DNA from: Alistipes ihumii AP11 | GTDB taxonomy: Bacteria > Bacteroidota > Bacteroidia > Bacteroidales > Rikenellaceae | Length of the DNA stretch: 64,000 nucleotides | Reading direction: 5' to 3' | Assembly (NCBI RefSeq): GCF_025144665.1 | Contig: NZ_CP102294.1 | Location: 2,542,001-2,606,000, forward strand | Part shown: piece after piece, positions 12,091 to 21,106 of the stretch | Numbering within the stretch: the first letter of the stretch is position 1 | Layout: each line of letters opens with the position of its first letter | Program-made: the position numbers and the translations under genes | The notes under the pieces: generated by a model | Database searches by the model: none | What the model was told of the DNA's origin: nothing | What the model saw: only the letters and a program-made list of their open reading frames with translations

Positions 12091-12136
12091 AATGTTTCGT
12101 GCCGACTCCCGGACCGGAATCCGAGGTTTGCGGGGA

Positions 12137-12167
12137 CAAAAGTAGCACTTATTTTTTAAATACCAAA
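12137..12167 (-). promoter_or_regulatory. Promoter of tRNA-Thr
   Basis: TTTG, 19 bp, TACTTTTG on the minus strand, 47 bp upstream of the mature tRNA 5' end; matches the Bacteroidota consensus. Confidence 0.75.
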
Positions 12168-12198
12168 ACCTGTCCGAATTTAATGCGGAGCAGTCCGG

Positions 12199-13590
12199 CT
12201 ATCGCCTGCACGACCGTTCTTTCCCAAGCGGAACGCCGAGTCCGAAATACAGGTTGGCTGCGGAGGCCCTGATCGGGATGAACTGCGGATTCACCTTGGT
12301 GAACATATAGTCGCTTCCGATGAAGAAATTGATCCATGAGGGGCTGAAATTCAGCGCGAAGCCGAACGTTTCGAAGGCGCTGTGAATGAACGAGTAGCTG
12401 ACCGTCGCGGCGAACCAGTCGGTCGGGCGGTAATTGACCGAGGCGGTCAGTTCGGTATAGGCTTTCGGCTTGTAGATGCGGGTGCTGGAGAGCAGGCCGA
12501 AGCTGACCCTGTTTCTGGCTACGGCATATTCCGCGCCGAGGTTGATCGTGCTGCGCAGCATGGTCGTGCGGCTCTGCGAGGGGGTCTCCGAGAAATGGAA
12601 CAGTTCCTGCAGGTTATCGGTCAGGTCGTCCATCTGATCGCCTATCGGGTTGTCCGGCCGATCGTTTCCGATCGGGAGGTCGAATCCGTCGAAATCGAAT
12701 TCGCCCTGCGCTGCTCCGTTGACTGTCGAGTGCTTGCTCCACCGAATGAATCCGAGGTCGATCACCGCTCCGGAGACCGTCAGGTTATCGAGTATCTTAT
12801 AGGTCGCTCCCAGATCGATGGCGCTCCCGTAGCCGGCCACTCCGGGCGAACGGAAGTCGAATCCGTCGATGTATTCCCGGCCGTTTCGGTCGGCGGCGAG
12901 CGTCGGACGGAGCCCTTGTACCGATGCGGACATGCGCCCTTGCGAAGTGATCCGCCACGAGTCGCCGTTCATGACGGCGTGCAGGTTGGTGAAATGGATG
13001 TCCGCATTGCCGGCTCCGACCAGGAACTTGTATTTCCCGCCGATCGTCCAGCGGTCGTTCAGCGGTCGGGAATATCCGACCGACACGTCTACGTAAGAGT
13101 CCGTGTATACGTGCAGTTTCTCGATATCGTAAGTCGTTCCGTCCGGTCCCGAGCCGTACTTCATGAACTCGAAAAGCGACTTGGGCACGTTGCCGCTGAC
13201 GGTTCCCTTGACTCCGATGCCGATCGTCCAGAAACCGCGTCCGGAGAACCAGCCGGCCGAAACGATCTCGGCTGCGATGTCGGCATTCAACTGGTTATTC
13301 GTCTTCAATCCGCGCAGAAAGGATTCGGCGGGAACCGACGGGTCCATAAAGGTTACCAGCCGGCCGTCCTTCTGGTAAAGCAGGTCGCCCAGCGCCACGC
13401 CGTTCGAGGCGTACGTAGCCGAAATGGAGCCTGCGGCCGGAATGGAAATGAATCCCCGGGCCGGACGGAGGGCGGGGTTCATCGAGGTCCTCAGCGTGGC
13501 CTTGTCCATGAAGTAGGCGGTCCGCAGCTGTTGTGCCGTACCCGTCAGAAAACCGCACGATAGGAAGGCGAACAGTAAAAATTGCTTCAT
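12199..13590 (-). CDS. DUF5723-like outer-membrane beta-barrel protein
   Basis: 463 residues starting MKQFLLFAFLSCGFLTGTAQ, a clear signal peptide; a TTG two codons earlier is not needed. The N terminus after cleavage (LRTAYFMDKATLRTSMNPAL) and the many alternating, aromatic-ended strands (for example FWTIGIGVKG, WTIGGKYKFLVG, FAATVSYSFIH) suggest an outer-membrane barrel of the DUF5723 type. The ATG lies 2 nt after the expected end of the upstream lipoprotein gene, so the two form an operon. The function of this family is unknown. The call rests on resemblance to paired lipoprotein/DUF5723 loci in Bacteroidota. Confidence 0.7.
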   Translation of the reverse strand: MKQFLLFAFLSCGFLTGTAQQLRTAYFMDKATLRTSMNPALRPARGFISIPAAGSISATYASNGVALGDLLYQKDGRLVTFMDPSVPAESFLRGLKTNNQLNADIAAEIVSAGWFSGRGFWTIGIGVKGTVSGNVPKSLFEFMKYGSGPDGTTYDIEKLHVYTDSYVDVSVGYSRPLNDRWTIGGKYKFLVGAGNADIHFTNLHAVMNGDSWRITSQGRMSASVQGLRPTLAADRNGREYIDGFDFRSPGVAGYGSAIDLGATYKILDNLTVSGAVIDLGFIRWSKHSTVNGAAQGEFDFDGFDLPIGNDRPDNPIGDQMDDLTDNLQELFHFSETPSQSRTTMLRSTINLGAEYAVARNRVSFGLLSSTRIYKPKAYTELTASVNYRPTDWFAATVSYSFIHSAFETFGFALNFSPSWINFFIGSDYMFTKVNPQFIPIRASAANLYFGLGVPLGKERSCRR

Positions 13591-13592
13591 AA

Positions 13593-15322
13593 TCAAGTCG
13601 GGAATTTGTAGCCTTGGGGGGGTATTCGTCGGTAGAGATGGTAATTCCTCCGCTTTTGCGGAGCTTCAGCGCCAGCTTGGCCTGCTGATCCGGCCGCAGG
13701 TGCCGGCCGGCCAGCGCTTCGTCGCAGTAGGCGTCGAGCCGTATGCGGAGGTTTCGGGCGTTCTTCATTTTAGGCATGTCCGTTTCAGTAATGGTGAACG
13801 ATACGTCGCTGACCGCGCCGTCGGTTCCCTGTCCGCCGCCCTCGACCTTCTGCGGAGAGAAAGCGATCCCGACCGGAACGTCCGCCGCGTCCGTGACGAT
13901 CAGGTTCATGTCGAAATTCAGCGGCAGGGAGTTGGTCACTTGGCCGTAGATTTCGACCGAGCCGCTGGAGAACAGGTAATCGATCAGATCCGCGTCGAAC
14001 GCTTCGTCGACCGTCTGGTCGGTCCGCCCGTGAAAGTCGGCGGCGGGAGCGAGCGGGACCTCGACCGTGTAGGCGATCCGGGCGAAAGCGTCTTTCGGAT
14101 AGAAGTAGGCCCGCGAGTCGGCCGCGCCGGTGTCCGTGCGTACCGCTGTATGGATCGAGATATGGTCCGGGGAAATCCTGAGCAAGTCGTTGATCGGACA
14201 TGCCGTGAACGCGTATGACGCGGGAACGTCGCGGTCCGAAGCGCCGAGCCAAATGTCGCTGGCAGCCGTCTGCCCGTATGCGTCGGGGGCATTCACCGCG
14301 ATGCGGTCGGCTGCGACCGATTCCGTAGCGCCGGAGCGGCTGTTGACCGAGCTCATCGCAAGCGAAGCCTGCAACGGAATGCCGACGTTGGTGTACGTCG
14401 TCAGCCGGATGTGCGGATCGGCGAAACTCAGCACGCCGTCGTCGCCGTCGAACAGGTCGTCAAGCCCTTCGGTTTCGATATCGACCGGCTCCGTCGTGAT
14501 CTTGTCATCGATCAGTCCGTAAATTACTTGGTAATCGGGGGACGAGATTCCTCCTGCGATCCGAAGTCCGGGAATACCCGAGACGGACAGCGAGGCGTTC
14601 TTTTTGATCCGCAGCGAGGCGCTGTACACGATCCGGTCGTCGGTCCCGACAACCGCTTTTTGCAGCAGCAGGCGGACGCTTTTCGGCCGGCCGTTCAGCT
14701 CGCGCATCGGGATCGTGCAGGAGTATTCGGAATCGGCGAAGTTTCCGTCTTGTCCGGTTTCGGAGGCCATGCGGTATCCTTTCGGAAAAGACGCGCGGAA
14801 CGCCACCTCCGCGTCCCCGTCGTCGAGACGGAGGTTTTCGACGGAGAGTTTCAGTTCGAGGCGCGACGCTCCGTTGCGGTTGTCGAACAATACGGAGTCG
14901 AGTCGGACGATGTTGCTCGTCGCCAGATCGAGTCCGACGGGGGATTCGCCGAGTTCGATCTCGGCATCCTCCGGATAGTCGTAGGGAGAACCTGCCGGGG
15001 CAAGCGGAATATCGAGCCGGGATTCCGAAAAGCAGGACTCTCCGATACCTATTTCGCCGGGCATGTCCACGCCGATTTCGCCGGAGTACCGCGCCACGTA
15101 GTTTCCGGCGTCGTCGACCGTAATCTCTTCGTTATCTTCGATATGGACGATATCTCCGGCCGCGATGATTCCCGTTCCGAGCGGTAGGGTCAGCTCGTTG
15201 CCGATCGTCACGTCGTCCGTGTCCAGATCGGACAGATCGTATTGCTTGTCGATACACGAATACTGGCCTGCGAAAATTGCGAAGGCGGCAATCCTGCAGG
15301 CGCATCGGAGCATGTTTACCAT
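13593..15322 (-). CDS. Exported lipoprotein, C terminus frameshifted at a 7-G tract
   Basis: Begins MVNMLRCACRIAAFAIFAG and reaches a lipobox Cys (QYSC, C23) followed by IDKQYDLSDLDTDD, typical of Bacteroidota surface lipoproteins. The Met at 15322 is preferred; one 12 codons upstream and one 3 codons downstream are possible. The body is beta-rich with no recognised domain. As sequenced, the frame does not stop at the gene end but reads 300 bp out of frame into the next gene (to 13295). A run of seven C (13616-13622, minus strand) precedes this. With eight C the frame would end PPQGYKFPT and TGA at 13595-13593, 2 nt before the next ATG. This is either a real frameshift, slippage or a sequence error. 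Partner of the downstream barrel protein. Confidence 0.7.
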
Positions 15323-15350
15323 GTTGTTCGTAGGTAGCGTTGTACGAAAG

Positions 15351-15388
15351 AAATACAAAAGGCCGCGATCTGAGGGACAGCGGCCTTT
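15351..15388 (-). terminator. Terminator of the tRNA-Tyr/tRNA-Gly unit
   Basis: 9-bp stem AAAGGCCGC/GCGGCCTTT with a 13-base loop just past the tRNA-Gly 3' end, followed by TTGTATTT on the minus strand. Confidence 0.75.
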
Positions 15389-15393
15389 GTCAG

Positions 15394-15466
15394 AGCGGAA
15401 GACGAGGCTCGAACCCGCGACCCTTAGCTTGGAAGGCTAATGCTCTACCAACTGAGCTACTTCCGC
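15394..15466 (-). tRNA. tRNA-Gly (TCC)
   Basis: Minus-strand cloverleaf: acceptor GCGGAAG/CTTCCGC, D-loop AGCTCAGTTGGTAGAGC, anticodon arm TTAGC-CTTCCAA-GCTAA (anticodon TCC), T-loop GTTCGAGCC. CCA is not encoded. It is 68 bp downstream of tRNA-Tyr, probably on one transcript. Confidence 0.95.
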
Positions 15467-15534
15467 AATTTTCGTTTCTCCGCAGGGCTCCGCTTCCGTC
15501 CTTTCGGGAGGAGGCGACGGCCCGGCGGACCGTG

Positions 15535-15617
15535 TGGGCGGAGATGGATTCGAACCACCGAAGTCGAAAGACAGCAGATTTACAGTCTGCCCCATTTGGC
15601 CACTCTGGTATCCGCCC
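15535..15617 (-). tRNA. tRNA-Tyr (GTA)
   Basis: Minus-strand class II tRNA with long variable arm: acceptor GGGCGGA/TCCGCCC, anticodon arm CAGAC-TGTAAAT-CTG region with anticodon GTA, T-loop GTTCGAATC. First gene of a tRNA-Tyr/tRNA-Gly unit with its promoter at 15748-15779. Confidence 0.94.
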
Positions 15618-15747
15618 GAATGTTGAAGAACCGCTCGCCGTCGGGTGAAACCGCTTCCGGCGAATGCCGCGACGTCTTCCTTCCCAGCCTCTCTGGTGAC
15701 GGAGAATGCAACGCCCTCGTCGGGATGCCGGTCCTCCTCGGCGGGCA

Positions 15748-15779
15748 CAAAAGTAAAGATCATTTTTCAATTCTGCAAA
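15748..15779 (-). promoter_or_regulatory. Promoter of the tRNA-Tyr/tRNA-Gly unit
   Basis: TTTG, 20 bp, TACTTTTG on the minus strand, about 130 bp before tRNA-Tyr; strong match to the Bacteroidota consensus. Confidence 0.75.
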
Positions 15780-15808
15780 AGGGAGCGCCATTTTGCCTGA
15801 AATTTATT

Positions 15809-15816
15809 TACTTTTG
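15809..15816 (+). promoter_or_regulatory. Probable -7 element for the threonine dehydrogenase gene
   Basis: TACTTTTG on the plus strand, about 95 bp before the ATG; no clear -33 TTTG at the usual distance. Confidence 0.5.
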
Positions 15817-15911
15817 CGCTCGGAAGTCCGGCAGGCGGCATTTCCGCTGCAGGAGCGGATTTCCCTGCGGCCGGCTCAGGATGCCGTGCGGGCAAACGAA
15901 TACCGAGCATT

Positions 15912-16868
15912 ATGAAAAGAATTCTGATCGTGGGGGCCGGCGGGCAGATCGGCTCCGAGCTGACGACATTTCTGCGCGGCCTGTACGGGAATGCCAACGT
16001 CGTGGCGGCCGATGTCCGCGAGTGCCGCGCGCTGAGCGAGACGGGGCCGTTCGTCGTGCTGAACGCACTCGATCCGCATGCTTACGGCTATACGGTCAAC
16101 AAGTACAAGGTCGATACGATTTTCAACCTGGTCGCGCTGCTGAGCGCCGTGGGCGAGAAAGACCCTCAGCTGGCTTGGAATATCAACATGGGGGCGCTGA
16201 TGAACTCGCTCGACATAGCCCGCCAGTACGGCTGCTCGTTGTTCACTCCCAGCTCGATCGGCGCGTTCGGCTTGTCGTCGCCCAAGGAGCGTACGCCTCA
16301 GGACACGCTGATGCGACCGAATACGATTTACGGCGTATGCAAGGTCACGGGCGAGCTGCTGAGCGACTACTATCACAGCAAGTACGGGGTCGATACGCGC
16401 AGCGTCCGTTTCCCGGGCATCATCTCGAGCGTTACGCTGCCGGGCGGGGGCACGACGGACTATGCCGTCGAGATTTTCTACGATGCGGTGAAAACGGACC
16501 GCTTCGTCTGTCCGATTCCGGGCGACGTCTATATGGACATGATGTACATGCCCGACGCGCTGAACGCCTGCGTGCGACTGATGGAGGCCGATCCGGCTCG
16601 TCTGGTCCATCGCAATGCTTTCAATATCACGTCGATGAGCTTCACTCCGGAGATACTGGCCGCCGAAATCCGCAAGCATATGCCCGATTTTGAAATGACC
16701 TACCGGATCGATCCCGTCAAGGAGGGTATCGCCCGTAGCTGGCCCGACTCGATGGACGATGCCTGCGCCCGCCGCGAGTGGGACTGGGCCCCTACGTGGG
16801 ACCTCGCTTCGATGACTGCCGACATGCTCCGGAACGTGGAGCGGAAGCACCGCGAGGGAAAAGTCTGA
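15912..16868 (+). CDS. L-threonine 3-dehydrogenase, SDR (epimerase-like) type
   Basis: Oxidises L-threonine to 2-amino-3-ketobutyrate with NAD. It belongs to the short-chain/epimerase-like branch, not the zinc-dependent Tdh. Residues show the Rossmann loop GAGGQIG (8-14), TPSSIGAFG with the catalytic Ser (114/115) and IYGVCK with Tyr140/Lys144. The PGIISS and GGGTTDYAVEIFYDA segments are characteristic of this enzyme group. The 318-residue length is normal. The partner 2-amino-3-ketobutyrate CoA ligase (kbl) is not in the window. UDP-sugar epimerase is the main alternative but fits the C-terminal half less well. Confidence 0.88.
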   Translation: MKRILIVGAGGQIGSELTTFLRGLYGNANVVAADVRECRALSETGPFVVLNALDPHAYGYTVNKYKVDTIFNLVALLSAVGEKDPQLAWNINMGALMNSLDIARQYGCSLFTPSSIGAFGLSSPKERTPQDTLMRPNTIYGVCKVTGELLSDYYHSKYGVDTRSVRFPGIISSVTLPGGGTTDYAVEIFYDAVKTDRFVCPIPGDVYMDMMYMPDALNACVRLMEADPARLVHRNAFNITSMSFTPEILAAEIRKHMPDFEMTYRIDPVKEGIARSWPDSMDDACARREWDWAPTWDLASMTADMLRNVERKHREGKV

Positions 16869-17130
16869 TTTTCGTGATCGGATTTTCTTCCGTGCGGCTG
16901 CGCTCGGACGCTGCCGGTTCCGATATTCCGGTTTTTTTTAGTTTTCAAACCGTGCGGCAGTTGCCGGAGGAGGAAAGGGGCGTTCGAACCGGGCTCGGAC
17001 CGTACGGCCGGACGGAAACGGCCAGGCATACGCTGGCCCTTTCGGACATGTGAGCCGTTCGCCGCAACGGCGTCTCCGACGTTGCACGACGGTATGAAAT
17101 GGGCGAGCCGTCGGAAGCCGGGCTTTCCGA

Positions 17131-17736
17131 TCAGTCGAACACGAGCACTCTTCCCTCCAGCGGCTGGAACTCTTTCGGGCCCGGTTCTCCGGACGGGGCA
17201 CCGAACGGCATCTGCGCTACCAGCTCCCATTCCGGATCGAGACTCCATGCCGAACGGACGGCTTCGTCGATCAGCGGATTGTAATGTTGCAGGGAGGCTC
17301 CGAGGCCCATATCCTCCAGCATGGTCCAGATCGCCAGCTGGTGCATGGCCGAGGTGTGCTGCGCCCACACGGGGAACCGCTCGCTGTAGGTAGGGTAGGC
17401 TTCCTGCAGCCGCTTGACTGTCGCGCGGTCCTCGAAGAACAGAACGGTTCCATGCCCGGCTCCGAAACTGCCGTCGATTTTGGCTTCCGTACCGGGGAAA
17501 GCCTCGGCCGGGACGATTTTGCGCAACGTCTCTTTCGTTATCTCCCATAGCCTTTTGTGGCTTTCGCCCAATAGCAGTACGATGCGCGTCGACTGTGAGT
17601 TGAAAGCGGACGGGACATGCAGGACGGCGAAGTCGATCGCTTCGCGGATTCGCTCGTCGGATACCGGCGAGTCGGCTCCGATGCGGTAGTAGGACCGCCT
17701 ATGCAGGAGTGCCTCTTTGAAATCTCTTTTTATCAT
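17131..17736 (-). CDS. Nitroreductase family protein (Frm2/NfrA-like)
   Basis: FMN-dependent oxidoreductase of 201 residues, cytosolic. The RRSYYRIG block near residue 13 (flavin phosphate contact), VPSAFNSQSTRIV at about 41-53 and MLEDMGLGASLQHYN near 138 match the small nitroreductase branch that includes yeast Frm2/Hbn1 and bacterial homologues, linked to nitro-compound or fatty-acid-related stress. No operon partners are visible: the next gene upstream on the strand is on the other side of the recQ unit and 135 bp away. Substrate unknown. Confidence 0.85.
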   Translation of the reverse strand: MIKRDFKEALLHRRSYYRIGADSPVSDERIREAIDFAVLHVPSAFNSQSTRIVLLLGESHKRLWEITKETLRKIVPAEAFPGTEAKIDGSFGAGHGTVLFFEDRATVKRLQEAYPTYSERFPVWAQHTSAMHQLAIWTMLEDMGLGASLQHYNPLIDEAVRSAWSLDPEWELVAQMPFGAPSGEPGPKEFQPLEGRVLVFD

Positions 17737-17871
17737 GGCTGAGATGGTTTTATCGTGTCGATTGCTTTCCGGTCGGCGTGACCGGAGTTTCTATGCAAAA
17801 ATCGGGGAAAAGAGCTTGAGAAAAACGTATTTCGCTGTCTGCCCGTTTCTTGCCGTGCGGCCGGGGCGCCC

Positions 17872-18450
17872 TTATTTTTTCAGCTTCAGATAGATCTCGC
17901 GGCCGATCCACGCGTCGGTCGCCGCGTAGAGTTGCTGGGCCGGGGTAAGCTGCTTGGCTTCCCAGTTGCTCAGGCGCTGGGCTTTCGATATGCGGACGCC
18001 GAGCACGATGGCCGCGAGCTTGCGCAGGCTTTTGTCGGTGATGCCGTACTCGGGCGCTATGTTCTGCAGCTCGACGAATCCGCCCGGGGTGAAATGCCTC
18101 AGTTGCCTGAGTACGCGGATATCGTCGCGGATGGCGACTCCGGCCTTGACGACTCGGTCCGAGGAGAGCAGCTGCAGCAACGGCTTTTCGAGCGCGATGC
18201 GGTTCAGCCGGAACAGAAAGGCCCGCTCGCCGGACGAGAGTTGCAGCAGCGACACCTTGTTCATCACGCCTTTGGTGAACGACGGGCGGGTCTCCGTGTC
18301 GAAGCCGATTATGTCGCATTCCGACAGGTACGCGCACGCGTCGGCGATCAGCTCGCTGCGGTCCACGACGACGATCTCGCCGGGGAAGGACCCCGTCGGG
18401 AGCAGGTTGACCGCTTCGCTGGTGATGCTGTCGGCGTACGTTTTTTCCAT
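17872..18450 (-). CDS. 3'-5' exonuclease domain protein (DEDDy, WRN/RNase D-like)
   Basis: 192 residues from the Met at 18450; an earlier in-frame Met 13 codons upstream would overlap recQ and adds no conserved sequence. The three exonuclease motifs are visible: GFDTETRPSF (Asp/Glu), KAGVAIRDDIRVL (Asp) and YAATDAWIGREIY (Tyr/Asp). Such stand-alone domains are common in Bacteroidota and act on DNA or RNA 3' ends. It starts 13 nt after the recQ stop on the same strand, so helicase and nuclease are very likely made together, an arrangement recalling the fused exonuclease-RecQ of WRN. No HRDC domain follows as in RNase D. Confidence 0.88.
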   Translation of the reverse strand: MEKTYADSITSEAVNLLPTGSFPGEIVVVDRSELIADACAYLSECDIIGFDTETRPSFTKGVMNKVSLLQLSSGERAFLFRLNRIALEKPLLQLLSSDRVVKAGVAIRDDIRVLRQLRHFTPGGFVELQNIAPEYGITDKSLRKLAAIVLGVRISKAQRLSNWEAKQLTPAQQLYAATDAWIGREIYLKLKK

Positions 18451-18463
18451 AGATGGCCCAAAG

Positions 18464-20371
18464 TTACCGATTAATCCGGAGTTTCCCATCCTCCCGCTCG
18501 ATAATTTCGCCGTTGTCGAGCAGGGAGGTCACCGTGTCGAGAATGGTCGAGGCATCGCCTCCGAGGTTCGAGACCAGCGTCTTGACATCGGTCGGCCGGT
18601 TCTCGACGAGTTCCAGAATCCGCTGCCCGAGAACGTTCCTCCGCGAGCCGAGGCCGCTTTTGCGTCGCTCCCGGCATCGGTCGCAGATGCCGCAGGGAGA
18701 GGGTTCCTGCTCGCCGAAGTAGCGGCGGATGGCGATGCTGCGGCACTCGTCTCCGTTCAGGTAGCGGAGCATGGCGCCGAGCCGTTTCTCGGCCGCTTCC
18801 TTTCTCAGGGTGTAGCTTTCGGGAGATATGCGCACGTCGTCCGCCGGCAGGCGCTCCTCGGAGAGAATCAGCATCGGACTGCGATTGCCCGGAATGTACT
18901 TGACGATGTGCAGTTGCCACAGCTTTTTCAGCAGTTCGCGTACCTGGCCGGCCGTATAGCCCGTCAGGTGCGCGAGTTCGTCCTCGGCGATGGGCACGAA
19001 GTCGCTGAACAGGCCGCTGTACCGTCTCAGCAGCACCGTGATGAAGTGGTCCAGCTCGCGGCGGTCCACCCGGATGCGGTACAGCTCGTCGCGCTGGACG
19101 ATGAAACGGATGCGGGGCGGGTTGTCCGTTTCGTCGGTCAGGACCATGTAGCCGTTCTGTTGCAGGATCTTGATCGACTGGAGAGCTGTCGGAACGAAAA
19201 AGCGGAACCGCGCCGCGAAATCGAACACGTTGAACGTGAAAGAAGCGCCCCGGCCGTCGCCGACGGCTACGCCCAGATAGTTGAACAGCGCTTCGTACAC
19301 GCGGCGGATCGTCTGTTTGGAGGGGAAGTCGAGTTCCATGCGGCGCCCCGCTTTCGATGCGTCGTCGTCCGAAAGCAGCGTGACGGCGTAGGCCGGTTTG
19401 CCGTCGCGTCCCGCGCGCCCGGCCTCCTGATAGTATGCCTCGAGCGAGTCGCAGACATCGTAGTGCACGACGAAACGGACGTCGGCCTTGTCGATCCCCA
19501 TGCCGAATGCGTTGGTTGCGACCATGACGCGCGTCGTTCCTCTGATCCACTCGTCCTGACGCACGGAGCGCATCAGGTAGTTCATGCCGCCGTGATAGAA
19601 TCCGGCCGCTATGCCGTGCTCGTTCAGAAAAGCCGCGATCGTTTCGGCCTTTTCCCGGGTGCGGACATAGACGATGCCCGGGCCGAGCACGCTTCCGACG
19701 ATGCGCAGCAGTTGACCGTGCTTGTCCTCGGTGCGCCGCACGACATAGCTCAGGTTCGCCCGCTCGAAACTCATGCGGCGGACGTGCGGCTTGCGGAACT
19801 TCAGGCGGCGCATGATGTCCTCGGCGACCTCGGGCGTCGCCGAAGCGGTCAGCGCGAGGACCGGCATGTCGGGCTGCAGCTCCCGCAGCCGCGCGATACG
19901 CAGATAGGAGGGCCGGAAGTCGTAGCCCCATTGGGAGATGCAGTGCGCCTCGTCGACGGCCAGCAACGACACGCGCATTTTCCCGAAGCGGGTCCGGAAC
20001 AGCTCGCTGTCGATTCGCTCGGGAGCTATGTAGAGAAACTTGACGCTGCCGTACACGCAGTTGTCCAGAATGCGGTCGATGTCGCGCGGCGACATGCCCG
20101 AGTGGATCGACTCGGCCAGAATCCGGCGCGAGCGCAGGCGGTCGATCTGGTCCTTCATCAGCGCGATAAGAGGCGTCACAACGACGCATACGCCCTCCGA
20201 AGCCAAGGCGGGTACCTGATAGACGACCGACTTGCCGCCGCCGGTGGGCATCAGCACGAGCGTGTCCCGTCCGGCGCACACGTCCTCGATCGTCTCGAGC
20301 TGCAGCGGGCGGAAACGTTCGTAGCCCCAGTGGCGGCGGAGTGTCTCGAGCAGTTTTTCGCGCGGGATCAT
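18464..20371 (-). CDS. recQ: RecQ family ATP-dependent DNA helicase
   Basis: 3'-5' DNA helicase of 635 residues. Helicase motifs: FRPLQ near the N terminus (motif 0), MPTGGGKS (Walker A), VDEAHCISQWGYDFRPSY (DEAH box and RecQ signature), LTASATP, and GMGIDKADVRFVVHYD with QEAGRAGRDG (motifs V and VI). A winged-helix-like region follows. The four-Cys zinc site (CRSIAIRRYFGEQEPSPCGIC..C) lies around residue 540, much nearer the C terminus than in E. coli RecQ, and no HRDC domain is evident. It overlaps the upstream SagB-type gene by 4 nt and precedes an exonuclease gene by 13 nt, giving a three-gene unit. Confidence 0.95.
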   Translation of the reverse strand: MIPREKLLETLRRHWGYERFRPLQLETIEDVCAGRDTLVLMPTGGGKSVVYQVPALASEGVCVVVTPLIALMKDQIDRLRSRRILAESIHSGMSPRDIDRILDNCVYGSVKFLYIAPERIDSELFRTRFGKMRVSLLAVDEAHCISQWGYDFRPSYLRIARLRELQPDMPVLALTASATPEVAEDIMRRLKFRKPHVRRMSFERANLSYVVRRTEDKHGQLLRIVGSVLGPGIVYVRTREKAETIAAFLNEHGIAAGFYHGGMNYLMRSVRQDEWIRGTTRVMVATNAFGMGIDKADVRFVVHYDVCDSLEAYYQEAGRAGRDGKPAYAVTLLSDDDASKAGRRMELDFPSKQTIRRVYEALFNYLGVAVGDGRGASFTFNVFDFAARFRFFVPTALQSIKILQQNGYMVLTDETDNPPRIRFIVQRDELYRIRVDRRELDHFITVLLRRYSGLFSDFVPIAEDELAHLTGYTAGQVRELLKKLWQLHIVKYIPGNRSPMLILSEERLPADDVRISPESYTLRKEAAEKRLGAMLRYLNGDECRSIAIRRYFGEQEPSPCGICDRCRERRKSGLGSRRNVLGQRILELVENRPTDVKTLVSNLGGDASTILDTVTSLLDNGEIIEREDGKLRINR

Positions 20372-21003
20372 CGGCTGGCGGGGAGGCCTACGCTCTGAGC
20401 GAGGACGATATGCTGCGAGGCTCCGAGCTTCAGCGCGCGGGCGATCACGTCGCGGTTGATCGACATGTGCACGACGACGGCCAGTCCTTCGGACGCTCCG
20501 TACAAGTAGACGTTCTGCGCGATCAGTCCGGCATCGATGCCGGCCGTGACGGCCCTGTCGGAATCGCTACCGCCCGCCATTTTCGAGTAGTCGGCGACGT
20601 ATACCAGAATCCAGTCGCATGTTTTCGTGTAGTCCTGCGAGTTGACGTCCCTGCGGAAGTCGCCCTCGGCCACGCCGACCAGTTCGTGTTCGGCCGCATC
20701 GTAGCGGTACGCGTCGCGGCGGCCGATCAGGTAAATATCGATTTCCTGACGGTTCAATGCCGAAGGGGCCGTCCGGCGGCCGTCGGGGCGATTGATTCCC
20801 CATGCCGCCCACAGCAGGTTCGACAACTGTTGTTCGTCCAGCGAGCGCGCGGGGTCCATCAGCCGGTCGGTCGCCCGTTTCGAAAGCGCCTCCATCAGCG
20901 GCATGCCTCCCGTTTTGACCGGGGCGGGCAGTTCGATGCTGTTCTGTTCCATAGCCATGGATGTTAAGATCAGGGCCGTAAAGGCCAGCAACACGGTTTT
21001 CAT
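20368..21003 (-). CDS. Exported SagB-type nitroreductase family protein
   Basis: 211 residues with an N-terminal hydrophobic leader (TVLLAFTALILTSMAM), so probably periplasmic. The SKRATDRLMD segment, LSNLLWAAWGINRPDGRRTAPSA and GIDAGLIAQNVYLYGASEGL are the conserved blocks of the SagB/nitroreductase-like family that binds FMN. Gut Bacteroidota encode many of these, function unknown. Its stop overlaps the recQ start by 4 nt (ATGA). A TAAATTTG element on the minus strand at 21033-21040 is a likely promoter for the three-gene unit. Its link to recQ may be only transcriptional. Confidence 0.82.
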   Translation of the reverse strand: MKTVLLAFTALILTSMAMEQNSIELPAPVKTGGMPLMEALSKRATDRLMDPARSLDEQQLSNLLWAAWGINRPDGRRTAPSALNRQEIDIYLIGRRDAYRYDAAEHELVGVAEGDFRRDVNSQDYTKTCDWILVYVADYSKMAGGSDSDRAVTAGIDAGLIAQNVYLYGASEGLAVVVHMSINRDVIARALKLGASQHIVLAQSVGLPASR

Positions 21004-21032
21004 CCCGAAGTAAGGTTTTAGAGGTTATGGGA

Positions 21033-21040
21033 CAAATTTA
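21033..21040 (-). promoter_or_regulatory. -7 element for the SagB-recQ-exonuclease unit
   Basis: TAAATTTG on the minus strand 30 bp before the first ATG. A TATCTTTA element on the plus strand at 21052-21059 faces the other way for the esterase gene, giving a compact divergent promoter pair. Confidence 0.6.
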
Positions 21041-21106
21041 CATTTTTTTCGTATCTTTACCTACTCGCAAAAGCAGTCGATGACCCGAATGAAACCGAAT
21101 ACTCCG

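Noticed and set aside
12382-13563. 393-codon plus-strand frame opposite the DUF5723-like gene
   Set aside because: No family resemblance; the minus-strand gene has a signal peptide and barrel-type strands.
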